Source of the DNA: Schizophyllum amplum
Lineage: Eukaryota; Basidiomycota; Agaricomycetes; Agaricales; Schizophyllaceae
Reading direction: 5' to 3'
DNA length: 64,000 bases
Assembly: GCA_007026445.1 (NCBI GenBank)
Contig: VDMD01000015.1
Span: forward strand, 62,001 to 126,000
A program made the position numbers and the translations under genes. Shown in pieces: positions 44,936 to 57,048 of the stretch. Numbering within the stretch: position 1 is the stretch's first letter; the number at the start of each line of letters is the position of its first letter. Below the pieces are notes generated by a model that saw only the letters and a list, made by a program, of their open reading frames with translations, had not been told where the DNA came from and did no database searches.

Positions 44936-45790
44936 TCTCCCTAGAAAGCAAGTTCACCCCCAGTGATGTCGTTGACATGACGAAAGAAAGGGAATGGGCT
45001 GTAAACCTCGGTACGCGACAAGCGTGTCTGCTTTGGCCTCTTGCTCATGATACCAGGGATCATGGACTGGGATAGTACAAGCATTGTCTTCACCAAGAGG
45101 ACACTCATCGAATTTCTCAAGTGCGTTCTCGCCTTTTAATCAGGAGAACAACGCTAACAATCATAGGTATACGGGGACCACGGTGGACACCAATTTCCAG
45201 AACATCCAGAAACTTCCTAGTACGTGGATCTGAAGTATCTGCCCCACGCCGTTCTGATGTCCCATGAAGAGTATGCTACATTTGGCAAGATCAGCGCAGC
45301 AAACACGGCTGCCACTACGGAGGCGGGGCTGTCCACCACTGAAGCGGAAACGGATGACTTCAAGCCAACTCGTCGTGTACGCGCTGCTCCCGGGGGCGCG
45401 TCCAGTGACATCTTTTTGCATCTCGACGATGGCAGCCCAATTGATGAAGCCCCATCGAAAGTTCAGCATCATCCCGAGCCTGCTCCAACCGACGGACCAC
45501 AACATGAGGGCCTGTACGGATTCAATAGCGATGCCAAACCCAGCAGGTCCGTCATGTGATTCATCTACGAGTACAGGTTTGACAGCATCGGCTCAGACGC
45601 GTCCGGTCGAACCCCGGTGGTCATAGCAGTATAGGTTCGTTCTTTGATGCGCCGGACGACCAGGAGAAAGCCATCCCATCCCGGCGAGTGCGCCAGAATC
45701 CAGGTGGGCAGGACAGCATTGGAAGCGTAAGCCGACCTTCTTGAGATGCCATTCAATTCTGGACTCTTACACTTCCTGTAGCTTTGGTGA
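44936..45790 (+). CDS. Small protein with three RVRxxPGG motifs
   Basis: The start MSNISLESKFTPSDVVDMTKERE is followed by exons joined by GTACGC..CCAG, GTGCGT..ATAG and GTACGT..GAAG introns, giving IMDWDSTSIVFTKRTLIEFL and KYATFGKISAANT. The C-terminal half is disordered but holds a repeated motif: RRVRAAPGGASSDIF, RVRSNPGGHSSIGSFFD and SRRVRQNPGGQDSIGS. After a last GTAAGC..GTAG intron the protein probably ends SLW. The motif resembles the PGG motif of the HN1/Jupiter microtubule-associated family, but that link is only a resemblance. Confidence in a real gene is fair; its function is unknown. Confidence 0.6.
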
Positions 45791-46090
45791 GGTCCGTCGA
45801 CGAGGTCCTTTATATAGCAAGTCTTGTTTATGGTGTGTTGTGATCTATGTGGAAATTATACGGACCGGGTCTTGTATGAATTGAGGAGAGAAAGCTGTCG
45901 GTTCGCTCACTGGGTGAACCGCTGTGGTTGAAGCGCAGGGCGCTTCAGTATACATGCTTACGACGGGGACGTTGAGATTCAGACGTGCCTGGACGGCTGT
46001 TGTCCCGTATGGAGTAGACGATAAGAACACCGACACGTGGACAGGGGCATTGTGGATACGATCGGAGATGTGGCGGCTTCCGTCTTCTGA
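45791..46090. other. Intergenic, nothing recognised
   Basis: Short spacer before the Ras GEF gene. A TTTATATAG stretch occurs at 45812 but is too far from the ATG at 46091 to be called a TATA box. Confidence 0.4.
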
Positions 46091-48025
46091 ATGCATCCGC
46101 GACAATGGAACGTACGACGACGGGTGTCGACCGGGTCTGGCGAGAAGCAGAAGGGGGACGGACCCGACTCCCGGCCCGACAGCCTCATGCGAGCTTCGAC
46201 GGGTTCCTCGTCGTCTGACCCCCGCTCCTCCCGATCCTCGTCAGACTACCGCTCCCCACATCGAAACAGCGCAGACTCTCGCAGCACAACCGCCAGCTCG
46301 AGAAGCAGCGATTCCCATCCTTTCGATCCATGTCGCCCCGCATCTATCACAGAAGCACTTGAGTCTTCTGCGTCCATCGTCCATCGCAATTCCTCTGGTG
46401 CGATCATCGCTGGTACACTGCATGGGCTCGTGCGCGAACTTGCAGCGCAAGCCGGCGAGTTTCAGTTTTTACATCGAGAACCTTGTACTCACTATCGGTG
46501 TTCAGCAAGTTCCAGCACCCTACCTCAGATCGATGACTTCCGTGCCTTCTTCTTCATTTATACCGACTTCACTAGTCCAGAGCGGATCGTCATCAGTGTT
46601 GAACGGCACTTCCACGATGCAGATGCCCTACCTGCTCCTGAGCGTCTCGATCAACAACACAAGTGAGTGTTGTCTCATTACTGCCGCTTCTCTGCGCTTC
46701 CCCGCTATCCCCCACAAGTCACGTCAAGTACCTGATACTTGCTTTTGCAGTGCTTTCCGGCTCATTCTACGATGGGTCCAAGACCCACAGATCGCTCCGG
46801 CAGGGATTGCCCTTGATAGGATGGCCGCCCTTGCGAAGCGCACACTCGCTATACCAGGTTCAGCGAACATGCGAGACCAGATCAACAAGGCCCTGAACGT
46901 CATTGAGCAAGTAGGTCAACCTATCTCATCAACGGCCTGTATCCATTGACCGTACCAGCGGCGCGCAAGCCTTACTCGTACTCAGGACGTCGCAGTGGAC
47001 ACCAGCAGTACCGGCCCTGGTCGTCCATCGACCTCCAAGTCCCAACAGTCAGCGGGCACGAGCATCAAGCCCTTGCGCGCGTCCGAAGTCACGCCGGGAG
47101 AACTTGCAATCGCGCTGACACTCTTAGAGGGAGACCGCTATCGCGCATTAAAGCCTTCTGAGTACATCCAGTACTTGCGACAACGGCCTGGTAGTACCGC
47201 CAGCAGCACCGCCAGCGTTATTGAAGCCGACAGAAAGAAACGTGGGGTGCAAGCCTTGTCAATCCTCAACAACGACATCATCCATTGGGTCAAATTCTCT
47301 CTGCTCGACCCGGACGATGAGGAAGCACGAGCTTCCGCCATGCTCTTCTTCATCAACACAGCACAGGTGGAACGCGTGATGCATGTTGGCCTTGTAAGTA
47401 CTGATCGCTTTTCCAGGAGTGTCGTCGATTGCGCAATTTTAGCTCTACTACAGCGATCGCAAACGCATTGCAGTCTGCACCTGTTGAACGCCTTCAGTAC
47501 ACTCGACAGCGACTGCCCGCCAACGCACTGCGTACCCTTGAAGGGCTTATATCTTTGCTCGATCCCAGTTCAAATCATCGCGCGTACCGCGCCGCATTGC
47601 GAGAATCGCACGACCAACCGACTTTACCGTGGTTAGGTTCGTCTGTCGTCGTGGATGCTTTGCTCGGTTTGACACCCTCACCAGCGGTTCACCTCAGAGA
47701 CCTCAATGCGTCCCTCGAGCGCTTTCCACCCGCCATCTCTGCTCCGACAGACGGCCACGCACTGCTGAATTTCGATCGCATTGCAAGAGCGGCTGCTCGA
47801 ATGGCCGACCTTCTCCCAGAACCGTCCGCTTTTCCAGATCGGCGTCTGCAAGATTCACCACACGCTGCTGCAATCGCATACCTCAAGCGCGAGCTGCGCC
47901 ACAGTGCTCGAGGACGTTCAAACGAGGAACTCATAGAGCGTGCCGCCGTTCTTTCCGAGTCTGAAGAACTTGCTCATCGTGCACGGAAAAGGGAACTGGA
48001 AGGGCTAGGGTTTCGCGTACGGTGA
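46091..48025 (+). CDS. Ras guanine nucleotide exchange factor (RasGEF/CDC25 domain)
   Basis: It activates a Ras-type GTPase by GDP release. Exons are 46091-46662, 46751-46910, 46959-47366 and 47417-48025. A Ser/Arg-rich N-terminal segment is followed by a RasGEF-N-like helical part (GTLHGLVRELAAQ, FRAFFFIYTDFTSPERIV). The catalytic domain reads LALTLLEGDRYRALKPSEYIQYLR, NNDIIHWVKFSLL, FFINTAQ then ECRRLRNFSSTTAIANAL across the last intron, HRAYRAALRE, PTLPWLG, VHLRDLNASL and LLNFDRIARAA. No SH3 or other extra domain is seen, and at about 580 residues it is shorter than Cdc25 proper. Confidence 0.88.
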
Positions 48026-48386
48026 TTCGGAGTCGATGCAACTGAGCCTGGCTATGCTCAACGTGCGCTTTTTACTGATCCACCAATGACTGAATATTGA
48101 ATAACGGGCCGGGGATTTTGGGACTCTGCGCAGCTTGCGCTGGGGTAGGGTAGACTCGGATGCACATATGCTAGCATATGTACATACATACTTTGTATCC
48201 ACAACGTCTTCTATCATTATTAGACCTACACTGCGCCGATAGAAAGGTGCATGGATCACCGCTGGTAGATATTTATAAGGAGACACGAAAAGTAAGACAC
48301 CATCCAGACCACGGTACAAATGAGCAAGTAAAGTAGTGTACATAACAGGACAATGGCGTAAGCAATCGCGAGTAGCTCACGCAAAC
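48026..48386. other. Intergenic between convergent genes
   Basis: This 360-base spacer holds the 3' ends of the Ras GEF and MET30 genes. AT-rich stretches may include poly(A) signals, but no specific site is called. Confidence 0.45.
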
Positions 48387-50492
48387 CTATCCAGCAAAAC
48401 TCCAGACCTTGATGGACTTGTCATCCCCACCAGATATTATCTTGTCCTCGCCCAAAGCTATACAGCTGACGGCTGCCTCGTGCCCTGCAAGGGTGGCTAT
48501 GTTGCTCCCACTATCCGGGCTCCAAACCTGCCAAAGCCGTCAGTGGGTGTACGAAGTTTAAAATAATGCTACGGACCTTGATAGTGCGATCATGGCTGCC
48601 GCTTACGATACGCATCTTGTCCGCCGCGACCGCCCACACTCCACCTATGTGTCCGAAGTACGTACGAGTACACTGGCCTGTCTCGACATCCCAAGCCTTG
48701 ATAGTGTTGTCGAGACTACCCGAGATGAGCGTCGGCAGCTTCACTCGAGGAGCAGGCGTCGAGGCTCGGGAGGCTTCATCGTCCGCATCGGAATCGTCGC
48801 CATCGTCGCAGTCAGGGGTGAACATGAGCTTGATGCTTTGTACCTGCCCGATGTGTCCCGTGAACTGTCGTACGCAGGTGCGCAGATGCAGATCCCAGAG
48901 CCGAATGGTCCCATCGTCCGAGGCGGAGAACAGCATCTTGCCTGGATCTGCTCCGCCGCTGGAGCCAGAGCCAGAGCAAGGTGTGGAATCGAAGACAGTC
49001 GGCGCGGGAGGGTACGATGTCTCGCCCGCGGTACGGTCCCAGAGCTGCACCGAGTTGACCCAATCACGATGTCCGCGCAAGGTGAAGGCGCATCCCGTTC
49101 GCAGGTTCCACACCTTGATGGTTGAGTCAACCGAACCACTGGCGAGTATGTTGGAGTCAAAATTGAGACAAACGACGCCCTCGGTGTGCCCAAAGAGTGT
49201 GCGTATGCACGTCCCGCGACGCCAATCCCAGACCTTGAGCGAACAGTCCATGCTCCCGGTGATGAGCTTGAACTCGTCAAACTGAAGGGCACGAATGGCT
49301 CGAGTGTGGCCACGAAGAACATGCAGCTCCATGCCCGTCTCGAGGTTCCACACGCGAGCCGTGCGGTCGTACGAGCCGGTGATGAGGACGGGGAAGGCAG
49401 GGTGGGTGAGGTTTTCGTTGAACTGCAGGCACATGACGCCGTCGGTGTGCCCTTCCAGGGTGCGCACTGTACAGCGACCGCGGCGCCAGTTCCATTCGAC
49501 GGTCATGCGTTCGCTGTAGACCTCCTTCCATGGCCGAGTGGACGACGGGGACAGTGGACCGGGGGACGTCGGAACGATGAGCGATAAGGAGGCGTGATGT
49601 GATGACTCGACCTGCGATTGCCCTATGTGGTCGTACGACGGTCCCTCTGAGCGCTGCCGCTTGGCTGGCTGTTGCTCAGGCTCGGGAGTGCTGTCTCTTG
49701 GACGCTTGACGGATAATGAGCAGCTGTGAGGGTGTGGAAGAGGAGCAGCGATGGAGGGGACCGGTGTCGAGGATTGGGCGCGATACGACCGCTTCTTGTC
49801 TAGAAGAGGGAGCCCCCATCCGCACTTGTGACATTTTTGGCCGATGTGCTGTTCGCAGATACCGCGCCAGAGGATGTCATCGTCAGCCAGCGCTTTCCAT
49901 CGTCTGGAGACTTGCGCCGTCCGACACAAGGAGGTCGCGTCGAGGTATCCGAGTATCTTGAGCCCCATCTCCCGCGGGAGGACGGCAAATGGATCGATGC
50001 GAATAAGGTGTTGGAGGGAATCCGTGAGCAAGGATAGTTGGGGGAAGCAGCATAGAGTGAGCAGCCCTTGTAATATGATGGCTCTTCTGGCATGCGACGA
50101 GGAAGAGAACTGCGACCAGACAGCGGTGACCGCTTCGCGTTCTTCCATGGGTAGGGCATCTAAAGACTATAGCGGGTCATGAGTAATGGTACGAGACCCA
50201 ATTGCTATGTGCGCACCTGCTGCAGCTTCATGTTCACCCCCTCGTCCGCCATCCTCTGATGGCGGACGCACAGCTTGCGCGAGGGTGCAGAGGACCTCTG
50301 CGATGGGGATGGTTTCGAGAGCGACATTTTTGACGACTGTACGCTGGCAGCATCCGTTTCGTCGATGACTGTCGAAGGGGCATCTCCTGCGGCCGTCTTG
50401 GCAGCGACTTCGGCGTCGTCCGTGTCGCTGGCTGCGCTGGCGAGGCGTGGGGCCGGGAGCGTATCACAGAGATATGACTTTGGGGAATTCAT
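48387..50492 (-). CDS. MET30: F-box/WD40 protein, Met30/SconB-like SCF substrate receptor
   Basis: The substrate-recognition subunit of an SCF ubiquitin ligase; in yeasts and moulds it controls sulfur assimilation. Three exons, with introns at about 50170-50217 and at 48538-48576. The F-box is LPREMGLKILGYLDATSLCRTAQVSRRW, followed by the SconB/Met30 hallmark CEQHIGQKCHKCGWGLPLL. After a disordered linker there are seven WD40 repeats, each ending in a SxDxxxKVW-type motif: SYDRTARVW, SMDCSLKVW, SVDSTIKVW, SDDGTIRLW, SLDNTIKAW, SHDRTIKVW and GDDKSIKVW. The protein ends SFAG. Confidence 0.9.
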
Positions 50493-50811
50493 GAGGGCGA
50501 AGGGGGATGGTGGTTAGGACAAAGAGTGTTTATGTATTCGTGCTCGCGGTTGATGCCACCGTTTGCACGAGATGTCGCAATTCACTCAATAGGAAGGTGC
50601 GATCCCCATTCGGTCTTTGATCATCTCTGGCGTGCTCAATACCGCTTGGTGCTCATCATGCACAGACTGGCGTTCTATCATGTTTAGGATCGCTACTGCT
50701 GCAACATATACGCCCGGTATGGCGTCACGAGAAGCGCAAAGAGGACAAGCAGACGTTATAATACGGGCGCGCTCACTACACATGTACACTATGATATCCT
50801 CCTCGGCGCTT
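50493..50811. other. Intergenic, nothing recognised
   Basis: About 320 bases between the start of MET30 and the stop of the GSK-3 gene, both on the minus strand, so it should include the MET30 promoter. No specific site is recognised. Confidence 0.4.
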
Positions 50812-52366
50812 TCAGTCCAGTGTGATCTTCATGTCCTCGAGTGGTATAGGTACAAAGTTGTCAAGGTCAATCTGCCGCGAAGCCAGCTCCGACAAGCAAT
50901 GGGGCGGCACCAGCTGGTTGTTGAGATCCGGCCTCACAGATAGCTCTGCACCCCACGTCAGTGTTCCGCCTTCGCCGCTGACGCACTCCGAGCAACGCAC
51001 CTTCACGGGTGAAGTCAAACAACGGCGGGAAGTCCTTGCCGTTCGGCATACGCGCGCCTTCGACGCGCAATTCATCGAAGAATGGGTGTACCATCGACTC
51101 CACGGCGCTCAGACGAGCGCTTGGCGTATACTCGAGCAACTTGGCGACCAGGTCAATTGCCTCAGGGGACGTTCGCGGCCGGAATACCTGTGTGGCGCCA
51201 ATCAGACAACGCACTCCCGATGTGGTTCGTATCCACATACCTTCGAGAACGGGTGCGGCTTAATCTGCGGGAACTTGTGCTCCATGTAGTTCGGGTTCAT
51301 GGTCTTGATCTGTTCCCTCGTCGGCGTCCCAAGCACCTTGATAATCTCGACAAGTTGGTCAATCCCACTCTCGCCTGGGAACAGTGGTTGACCAAGCATC
51401 AGCTCGGCCATAACGCATCCAGTCGACCAGATGTCTGCAGCGGACCCAGTTATCAGTCAGCCTTCCGCCTAGGTCACGCGCGACACCTACCGATATTGGT
51501 CGTGTAGTTCGTCGCCCCGAAGATGAGCTCTGGAGCGCGATAATAGCGCGAGCAGATGTAGCTCACGTTGGGCTCGCCAGCGACAAGTATCTTTGCCGAA
51601 CCGAAGTCGCATAGCTTGAGCACACCCGTGGCCGGGTTCAGAAGCAGGTTCTGCGGCTTTATGTCTCGATGGCAGATGCCAACAGAGTGGATGTACGAGA
51701 GCGAGCGCATCAGCTGATACATGTAGAGTTTGATTTGGAGCATTGGCATGGGTTGCTTGAGTTTGGCGTAATGGCGACTCGCGCGGTAGACGGTCTCGGG
51801 CACATATTCGAGCATGAGGTTCAAGTACACCTCGTCTTTCTGCCGGGCGCGATTGAGCACGATCCGCTAGGATGGTATAAGAGACTGGTGCGCACCTTGT
51901 CACCGTTGGAATAGAAGTACGCTCTGAGATCCACGACGTTGGGATGCGACATGAGCTTCATGATCTGGAGCTCGCGATTCTGCAATGGCGCATGAGGACG
52001 GCGACGCGATGGCGAACGCCTTGGCACAGACCTTGAAGCGCTTGTCCTGGAGGACCTTCTTGATCGCGATGTCGCCCCCTGCGTCTTCACCGACGAGCTT
52101 GGCTTGGAAAACGACGCCAAAAGAGCCGTTGCCGACGATCTTGCAGCCGGAGTAGGACATCTCACGTGTCTCGCCGGTCTTACCATCGGAGGCGACGACT
52201 TTGACGACCTTGTGGGGGTCGTCGATAGCTTTTGAGGAGGACATGAGTGGGGAAGGAAAAGTAAGAAGGCAAGTTTGGAAATAAGATTGATCAGCTGTGC
52301 AGCCAGATCCGAACAGGTTGACGTACCAGATATCTTGACACCGTTAATGGGACCCGGATTGGCCAT
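50812..52366 (-). CDS. Glycogen synthase kinase 3 (shaggy-type Ser/Thr kinase)
   Basis: Core blocks are [13 protein letters not shown] (Gly loop), [13 protein letters not shown] (catalytic Lys), [38 protein letters not shown] (DFG) and the activation loop [17 protein letters not shown] with the regulatory Tyr, then [32 protein letters not shown] and a short C-terminal tail ending EDMKITLD. The first exon is probably 52327-52366 ([13 protein letters not shown]), spliced over a 98-base intron to the conserved [19 protein letters not shown] downstream ATG at 52244 is an alternative start. About 390 residues, the usual length. Confidence 0.92.
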
Positions 52367-52787
52367 GATGGGCTGCTCTGCGTGAATTTGCTGGCTGAGG
52401 AACGGCGACGACGACGACGAGAACGACAAGGACGGGACGGAACGGCAGTGATCTGGGGACGACGACACCAGCTCTGGCCGCTCTGGACTGCCGTCCTGTC
52501 AGGTGATGCCTCTGGGGCAGGCAGCAACCAAACAACCCACAACTACAGCGCACGACGATGACGCGCCGCGCACCCCACATTGCCAAATGCCTCCGGACCT
52601 ATCGCGCACCTCGCCTTGGCATAATCTCGGATTGGAAACAATATTATAATACATTGGTCGACGACGAGAGTGAGCGGGTATAACGTCCAGGCTAGGAGGT
52701 ATGCGGAACGCTCCCCTTATCATATATACAAAGCAAACCACCACAAGACCTCCGTCTACGAAACATCCTGTCCGACGCAGCGACGCC
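52367..52787. other. Intergenic, nothing recognised
   Basis: About 420 bases between the GSK-3 start and the ATG8 stop. It should contain the GSK-3 promoter. It holds CT/GA-rich stretches near 52390-52440 but no clear gene. Confidence 0.4.
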
Positions 52788-53384
<597 letters not shown>

Positions 53385-53632
53385 CGTCGTATGTGACTAT
53401 CTTCTAAGAGTTGAAAGCTGGGTTGGCGGGCGTGTGGGACAAGACCTCTGCAGATGATGATGGTTGAAGACAATGATTATGGAGGCGCGCCTGCCGCATT
53501 GCGCTTCATGAGCTGTCAGCCAAACAGAACCAAATATGAATATATATGACAGATTTTGACTCAAGTTGCTTGCAAAGCCAAGGGCCACCCTTTCGGACAT
53601 TTCTCAGCTACTCGTGCAGTATAGCGTGCTCA

Positions 53633-55185
53633 TTAAGGTATATTCAGGCTGTACAGATCATCTGGCATCGCCTCCGCGGTGGACGCCCACATCTGCTCCT
53701 CTTCGGCATCAGGTCCCTCCTCGACAAATGACTCGTCCTCCGTCGCTTCTTGGCTGAATCGTGCGTAACCAACGTCCAAGGGCACAATGCCTTCGGGTCG
53801 CAATGCAGTATCCGTCGCGGCGTGTGGTTCTTGTGATACAGCAGGCGGGCCGCTTGTCAAGAGCTGTATGGCGCGCGGTGCGGTCGACAGCGATGCGACC
53901 GGTCCTTCGATGCCCGCCAGTGTGAGCACTCCCTGGCCTGTGACGACATAGTCCATCGATATTGGGCTGCCGACGGAACTGAAGATGACCGACAAACGCC
54001 TGATGCGCAGAGGGTCGTCTCCTTCCGCCTCATCCGAAGGCACTCTACTGTCCGCGACACTCGTTCTCGCGCGTTTGCGGGGTGCAATGTTTTCAGCAGG
54101 GCGCCTCCTGTTTGTCCGAGTCAACATGATGCGCGCATTGACCTGATTGGCCCAGACAAGCCCAAGGCTGGCCTCCTTTTGGTTCTCCCCAGGCACTGTG
54201 TCCGCGCGACTGAAGAAGCGGGACTGCTCGCTGTAGAGAAGGTCGAACGGTTCAGTTGATAGGCCAGGCGCCCTCGGGCGATCTATAGCTTCGATGACTT
54301 CGTTCAAGACCAGAACAGTGATTCCATGCAGAGAAGCGAGAGTGTGGAAGATCACAGATATTTCCGTGAGATGCCTTGCCCGCTCGACAAGAGTTTGCGA
54401 CGTGGTTCGTCCCGCCGCATGGAAGAGCTCCCCAAGGGCATCGACGACGAGCAGTTTAACAGGCTTTCTTGAAGGAGTAGCGGCTATATCCTGAATGAAC
54501 TTCGGGAGCGTCGTAGTCAGAATGGCGAGCAATCCAGGGATGGTAGGGATAGACATTGTGTGTACGTCGTCTAGGCTGCAGTCGTCGGTGGACAGTAGAA
54601 GATGCTCGTGCAGTATTTCACGGAGTCTTCCCGTAGGCAGCTTCGCGGAAGTCTTGATGTAGCAACACGAGCCGCCTAGCCCTCCCTTCTCGACTGGCAG
54701 CTGAACACTGAGCGATAGCTGCAGTGCAAGCTGTGTTTTTCCCGCCGCACTGACAATGCAATATTAGTGACAATGTCCCTGAGGGGACGTTACTCATCAG
54801 TACCTTTCCCCCACTACCTCCCAAAGCATTCCAGTGCGCATGCCACCTCCTAGGGCAGCATCCAGACGGGCATCAGCCGTCGTCCAGGTCTTGAGCCGAT
54901 CGATAACTTGACTGAGAGGACGAACGTCGGGAACATAGTCACGACGGACGACGTCTACTAGATCAGCTATCTCTATGGGCGTGAGCCTACACCGCTTAGA
55001 TATGTCTTGAGTCGAGGTCAGAAGAAGGTCGGACACGGTGTGTATGTTTCCTGGTCATATTTGTGAGGACATGGACATTGAAGGACAGCATGTATGCCAT
55101 ATGCCGTACCTTTCTTCAAAGCGTTGCGCTGGGCAGCAGACACCCCCTCGATCGCTGCAAGCATCGATTCTTCTGAAATGCCCAT
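53633..55185 (-). CDS. RAD57: RecA/Rad51-family recombination mediator, Rad57/XRCC3-like
   Basis: A Rad51 paralogue that helps load Rad51 in homologous recombination. The first exon (MGISEESMLAAIEGVSA) is spliced over a GTACGG..CCAG intron to TVSDLLLTSTQDIS, an N-terminal helical domain. LDAALGGGMRTGMLWEVVGE and, after an intron, the Walker A part SAAGKTQLALQ follow. Walker B is LLVVDALGELFHAAG. Later come HGITVLVLNEV and SLGLVWANQVNARIMLTRT. The C-terminal 150 residues are poorly conserved and acidic. Rad57/XRCC3 is favoured over Rad55 by the GGGMRTGMLWEV..SAAGKTQ pattern. The assignment is by recall, not by phylogeny. Confidence 0.85.
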
Positions 55186-55292
55186 TGCTAGGCCTCTCTG
55201 ACCTGACGCTGAAGGTTACGTACTCTTGAGGGGAACGCGTCTGCTACCGACACCGAACGCGGTGGTCATGAACAAGCGCGATCGGGTCTCAC

Positions 55293-55727
55293 CAGGACCC
55301 CGGGCAATACGCCTACATGTCCGATCCTTGTGCGCCGGATTGGACCCCCAGAAACCGCCGAGGCCCGATCCCAATGCGCCGGATAGGTCAGTTTGCGTGC
55401 CGAAGGTCTGATCCAACGTGCGCCGCGTGAGAGCGTCGAGAGCCAGGTTCGATCCATAATGCGACGGTCTTCGGGGATTCCGGCTGCTTCTCGCTACGCC
55501 AGACCAACAATGGGTGGGCGCAACCCTTCCGCGGCAAAGGTCCAGGGCTTGGGGTGACGCGTCGCTGGCCATGTCCGATCCATAGTGCGACGGAATTTGG
55601 CTGGAAAGTGCGTGTCCGATCTCAATGCGACTGAAAGACCCCCAAAGTGGCAAAAAACCGTGCGACGGGAATGTCCAGAAAGCCGCCTTTTTGGATCGGA
55701 CCTCTTGGCGCATTGCCCGGGGTCCTG
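55293..55727. mobile_element. 435-bp TIR element with 6-bp target duplication
   Basis: The left end CAGGACCCCGGGCAATACGCC (55293-55313) matches the reverse complement of the right end (55707-55727) at 20 of 21 positions, and the inverted match resumes with GTCCGATCC further in. It is flanked by TCTCAC on both sides (55287-55292 and 55728-55733). The interior carries five direct copies of a CCGATCCnnARTGCGMCGGA-like word (near 55321, 55365, 55449, 55575 and 55616) plus an inverted copy near 55693. No gene inside. It begins about 110 bases upstream of the RAD57-like start codon. The superfamily is not settled. Confidence 0.8.
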
Positions 55728-55836
55728 TCTCACCGTTACACAAGTCACGAGAGTGTCACGGGCGATGTGATCACCAATAGCCTGCAGGACACGCAGGCGG
55801 CGGATGGTGGAACGAGGTTGCTACAGTGTCCGTCTA

Positions 55837-56976
55837 CTACATCATTCGTCGTCTCATATCCGGAGAGCCTGCGGCGGAAGGCATGCTGGCGCCCATATGA
55901 CCCATTCCGGGGCCCATGCCACCCATACGCCCCATATTGTTCATCCCCATCCCCATGTTCCCCATGCCCCCATGCCCCCTCCACCCATACCTCCGCTCAT
56001 GTTCATCCCGGGGGCCGGCATGCCTCCCGGTGCGCCAATTCCACCGGGTCCAAGTCCCATGCCTCCTCCACCCATCCCGTTACCCACATTCATGCCCATT
56101 CCTGGGCGGAGAGGAGCTCCAGGAAATCCGCGCATAGCATTAGGACCACCCATGTCGGGACGCATATTGACGCCTGGGGAACCTAAACCACCGATACCTA
56201 AGCCCATGTCGCGCGGCGGCGACATACCTGCGCCACGAGGTAGCATATCCATCTCGCGGCGGGGAGGCGGGCCTGCTGACAGCGACGCCTGCGAGTTTCC
56301 ACGACCGCGCGTTTGTCGGCGGCTAGAGGTGGCGGAAGTATCCTGTGCGGATGCTTGTGGCTCTTCATCTTCATCTGTGCCAAGCGCCTTTCGCGTCGAT
56401 GCAAGAAGGGATGTCGGATCATAGTAGAGTTCGGAGTATGCATCGACATGGAATCTGGAATCGTGTATGTGAGCGCAGGCTTTGTTCTACACGTCGACAA
56501 GGCGTACTGCTGAGTGCCTATGTCCCACTGCGGTCCTCGCTCTGCTCGAGCAGTCATTAACAGCGAATTCCATTCGGACGCGCTTTCCTGAAGATGCCGG
56601 AAGAGTAGATCAGCAGGGGAAGGATTGACTGGATAGTCCAACGCACCACTGCTCGAGCGACTTCTTCGCTAGGCGTCTGTGCTAATTGAACTTTGACCTG
56701 GGCATCTTCCGCAGCAATCTGCACTCTGTCCGCAAGGTCCTTGCGAATGATATCCGCATTATGTCGAGGGACTTTGATAGCAATGTCGCGAACGGGGCGA
56801 CCTGGAGCCATGATGAAAGAAACCTTGCGCGCGCCTTGTCGTATTTCGGTGAGGTCGTCTTCGTTATTCAGATATATAATGGGACACTGTGCGTAACTTT
56901 CGGGAAGGCGGTCTGAATTATTGGTCAAGGATAAAGAAGGCCTGAGAGCGTGGAGGGAGTAGACAAGGGAGAACAA
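55837..56976 (-). CDS. Unrecognised protein with Met/Gly-rich C-terminus
   Basis: The conserved-looking N-terminal part reads CPIIYLNNEDDLTEIRQGARKVSFIMAPGRPVRDIAIKVPRH, then IIRKDLADRVQIAAEDAQVKVQ and TPSEEVARAV. After a further intron it reads SELYYDPTSLLASTRKALGTDEDEEP, a Ser/Arg-rich linker, and a long Gly/Met/Pro-rich tail (MGGGGMG-type repeats). The tail probably ends at MRRRMM with the stop at 55837-55839, but this needs one more C in the run at 55967-55971; without it the frame ends early at GTWGWG. The start codon is not resolved. No family is recognised. Confidence 0.55.
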
Positions 56977-57048
56977 TGGCCACAGCCACCGGCCATCGCC
57001 GCGGCTGTCAGCACCATCGTGTCAGTGGGATCGCGGTCACGCTCGTTC

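Noticed and set aside
52100..52468. Separate small gene starting MSSSPDHCRSV upstream of GSK-3
   Set aside because: The stretch contains the probable GSK-3 first exon and its intron; translation through the intron gives the long frame.
55440..55470. tRNA-like GGTTCGATCC motif
   Set aside because: It is one of the internal repeats of the 435-bp TIR element and has no cloverleaf around it.
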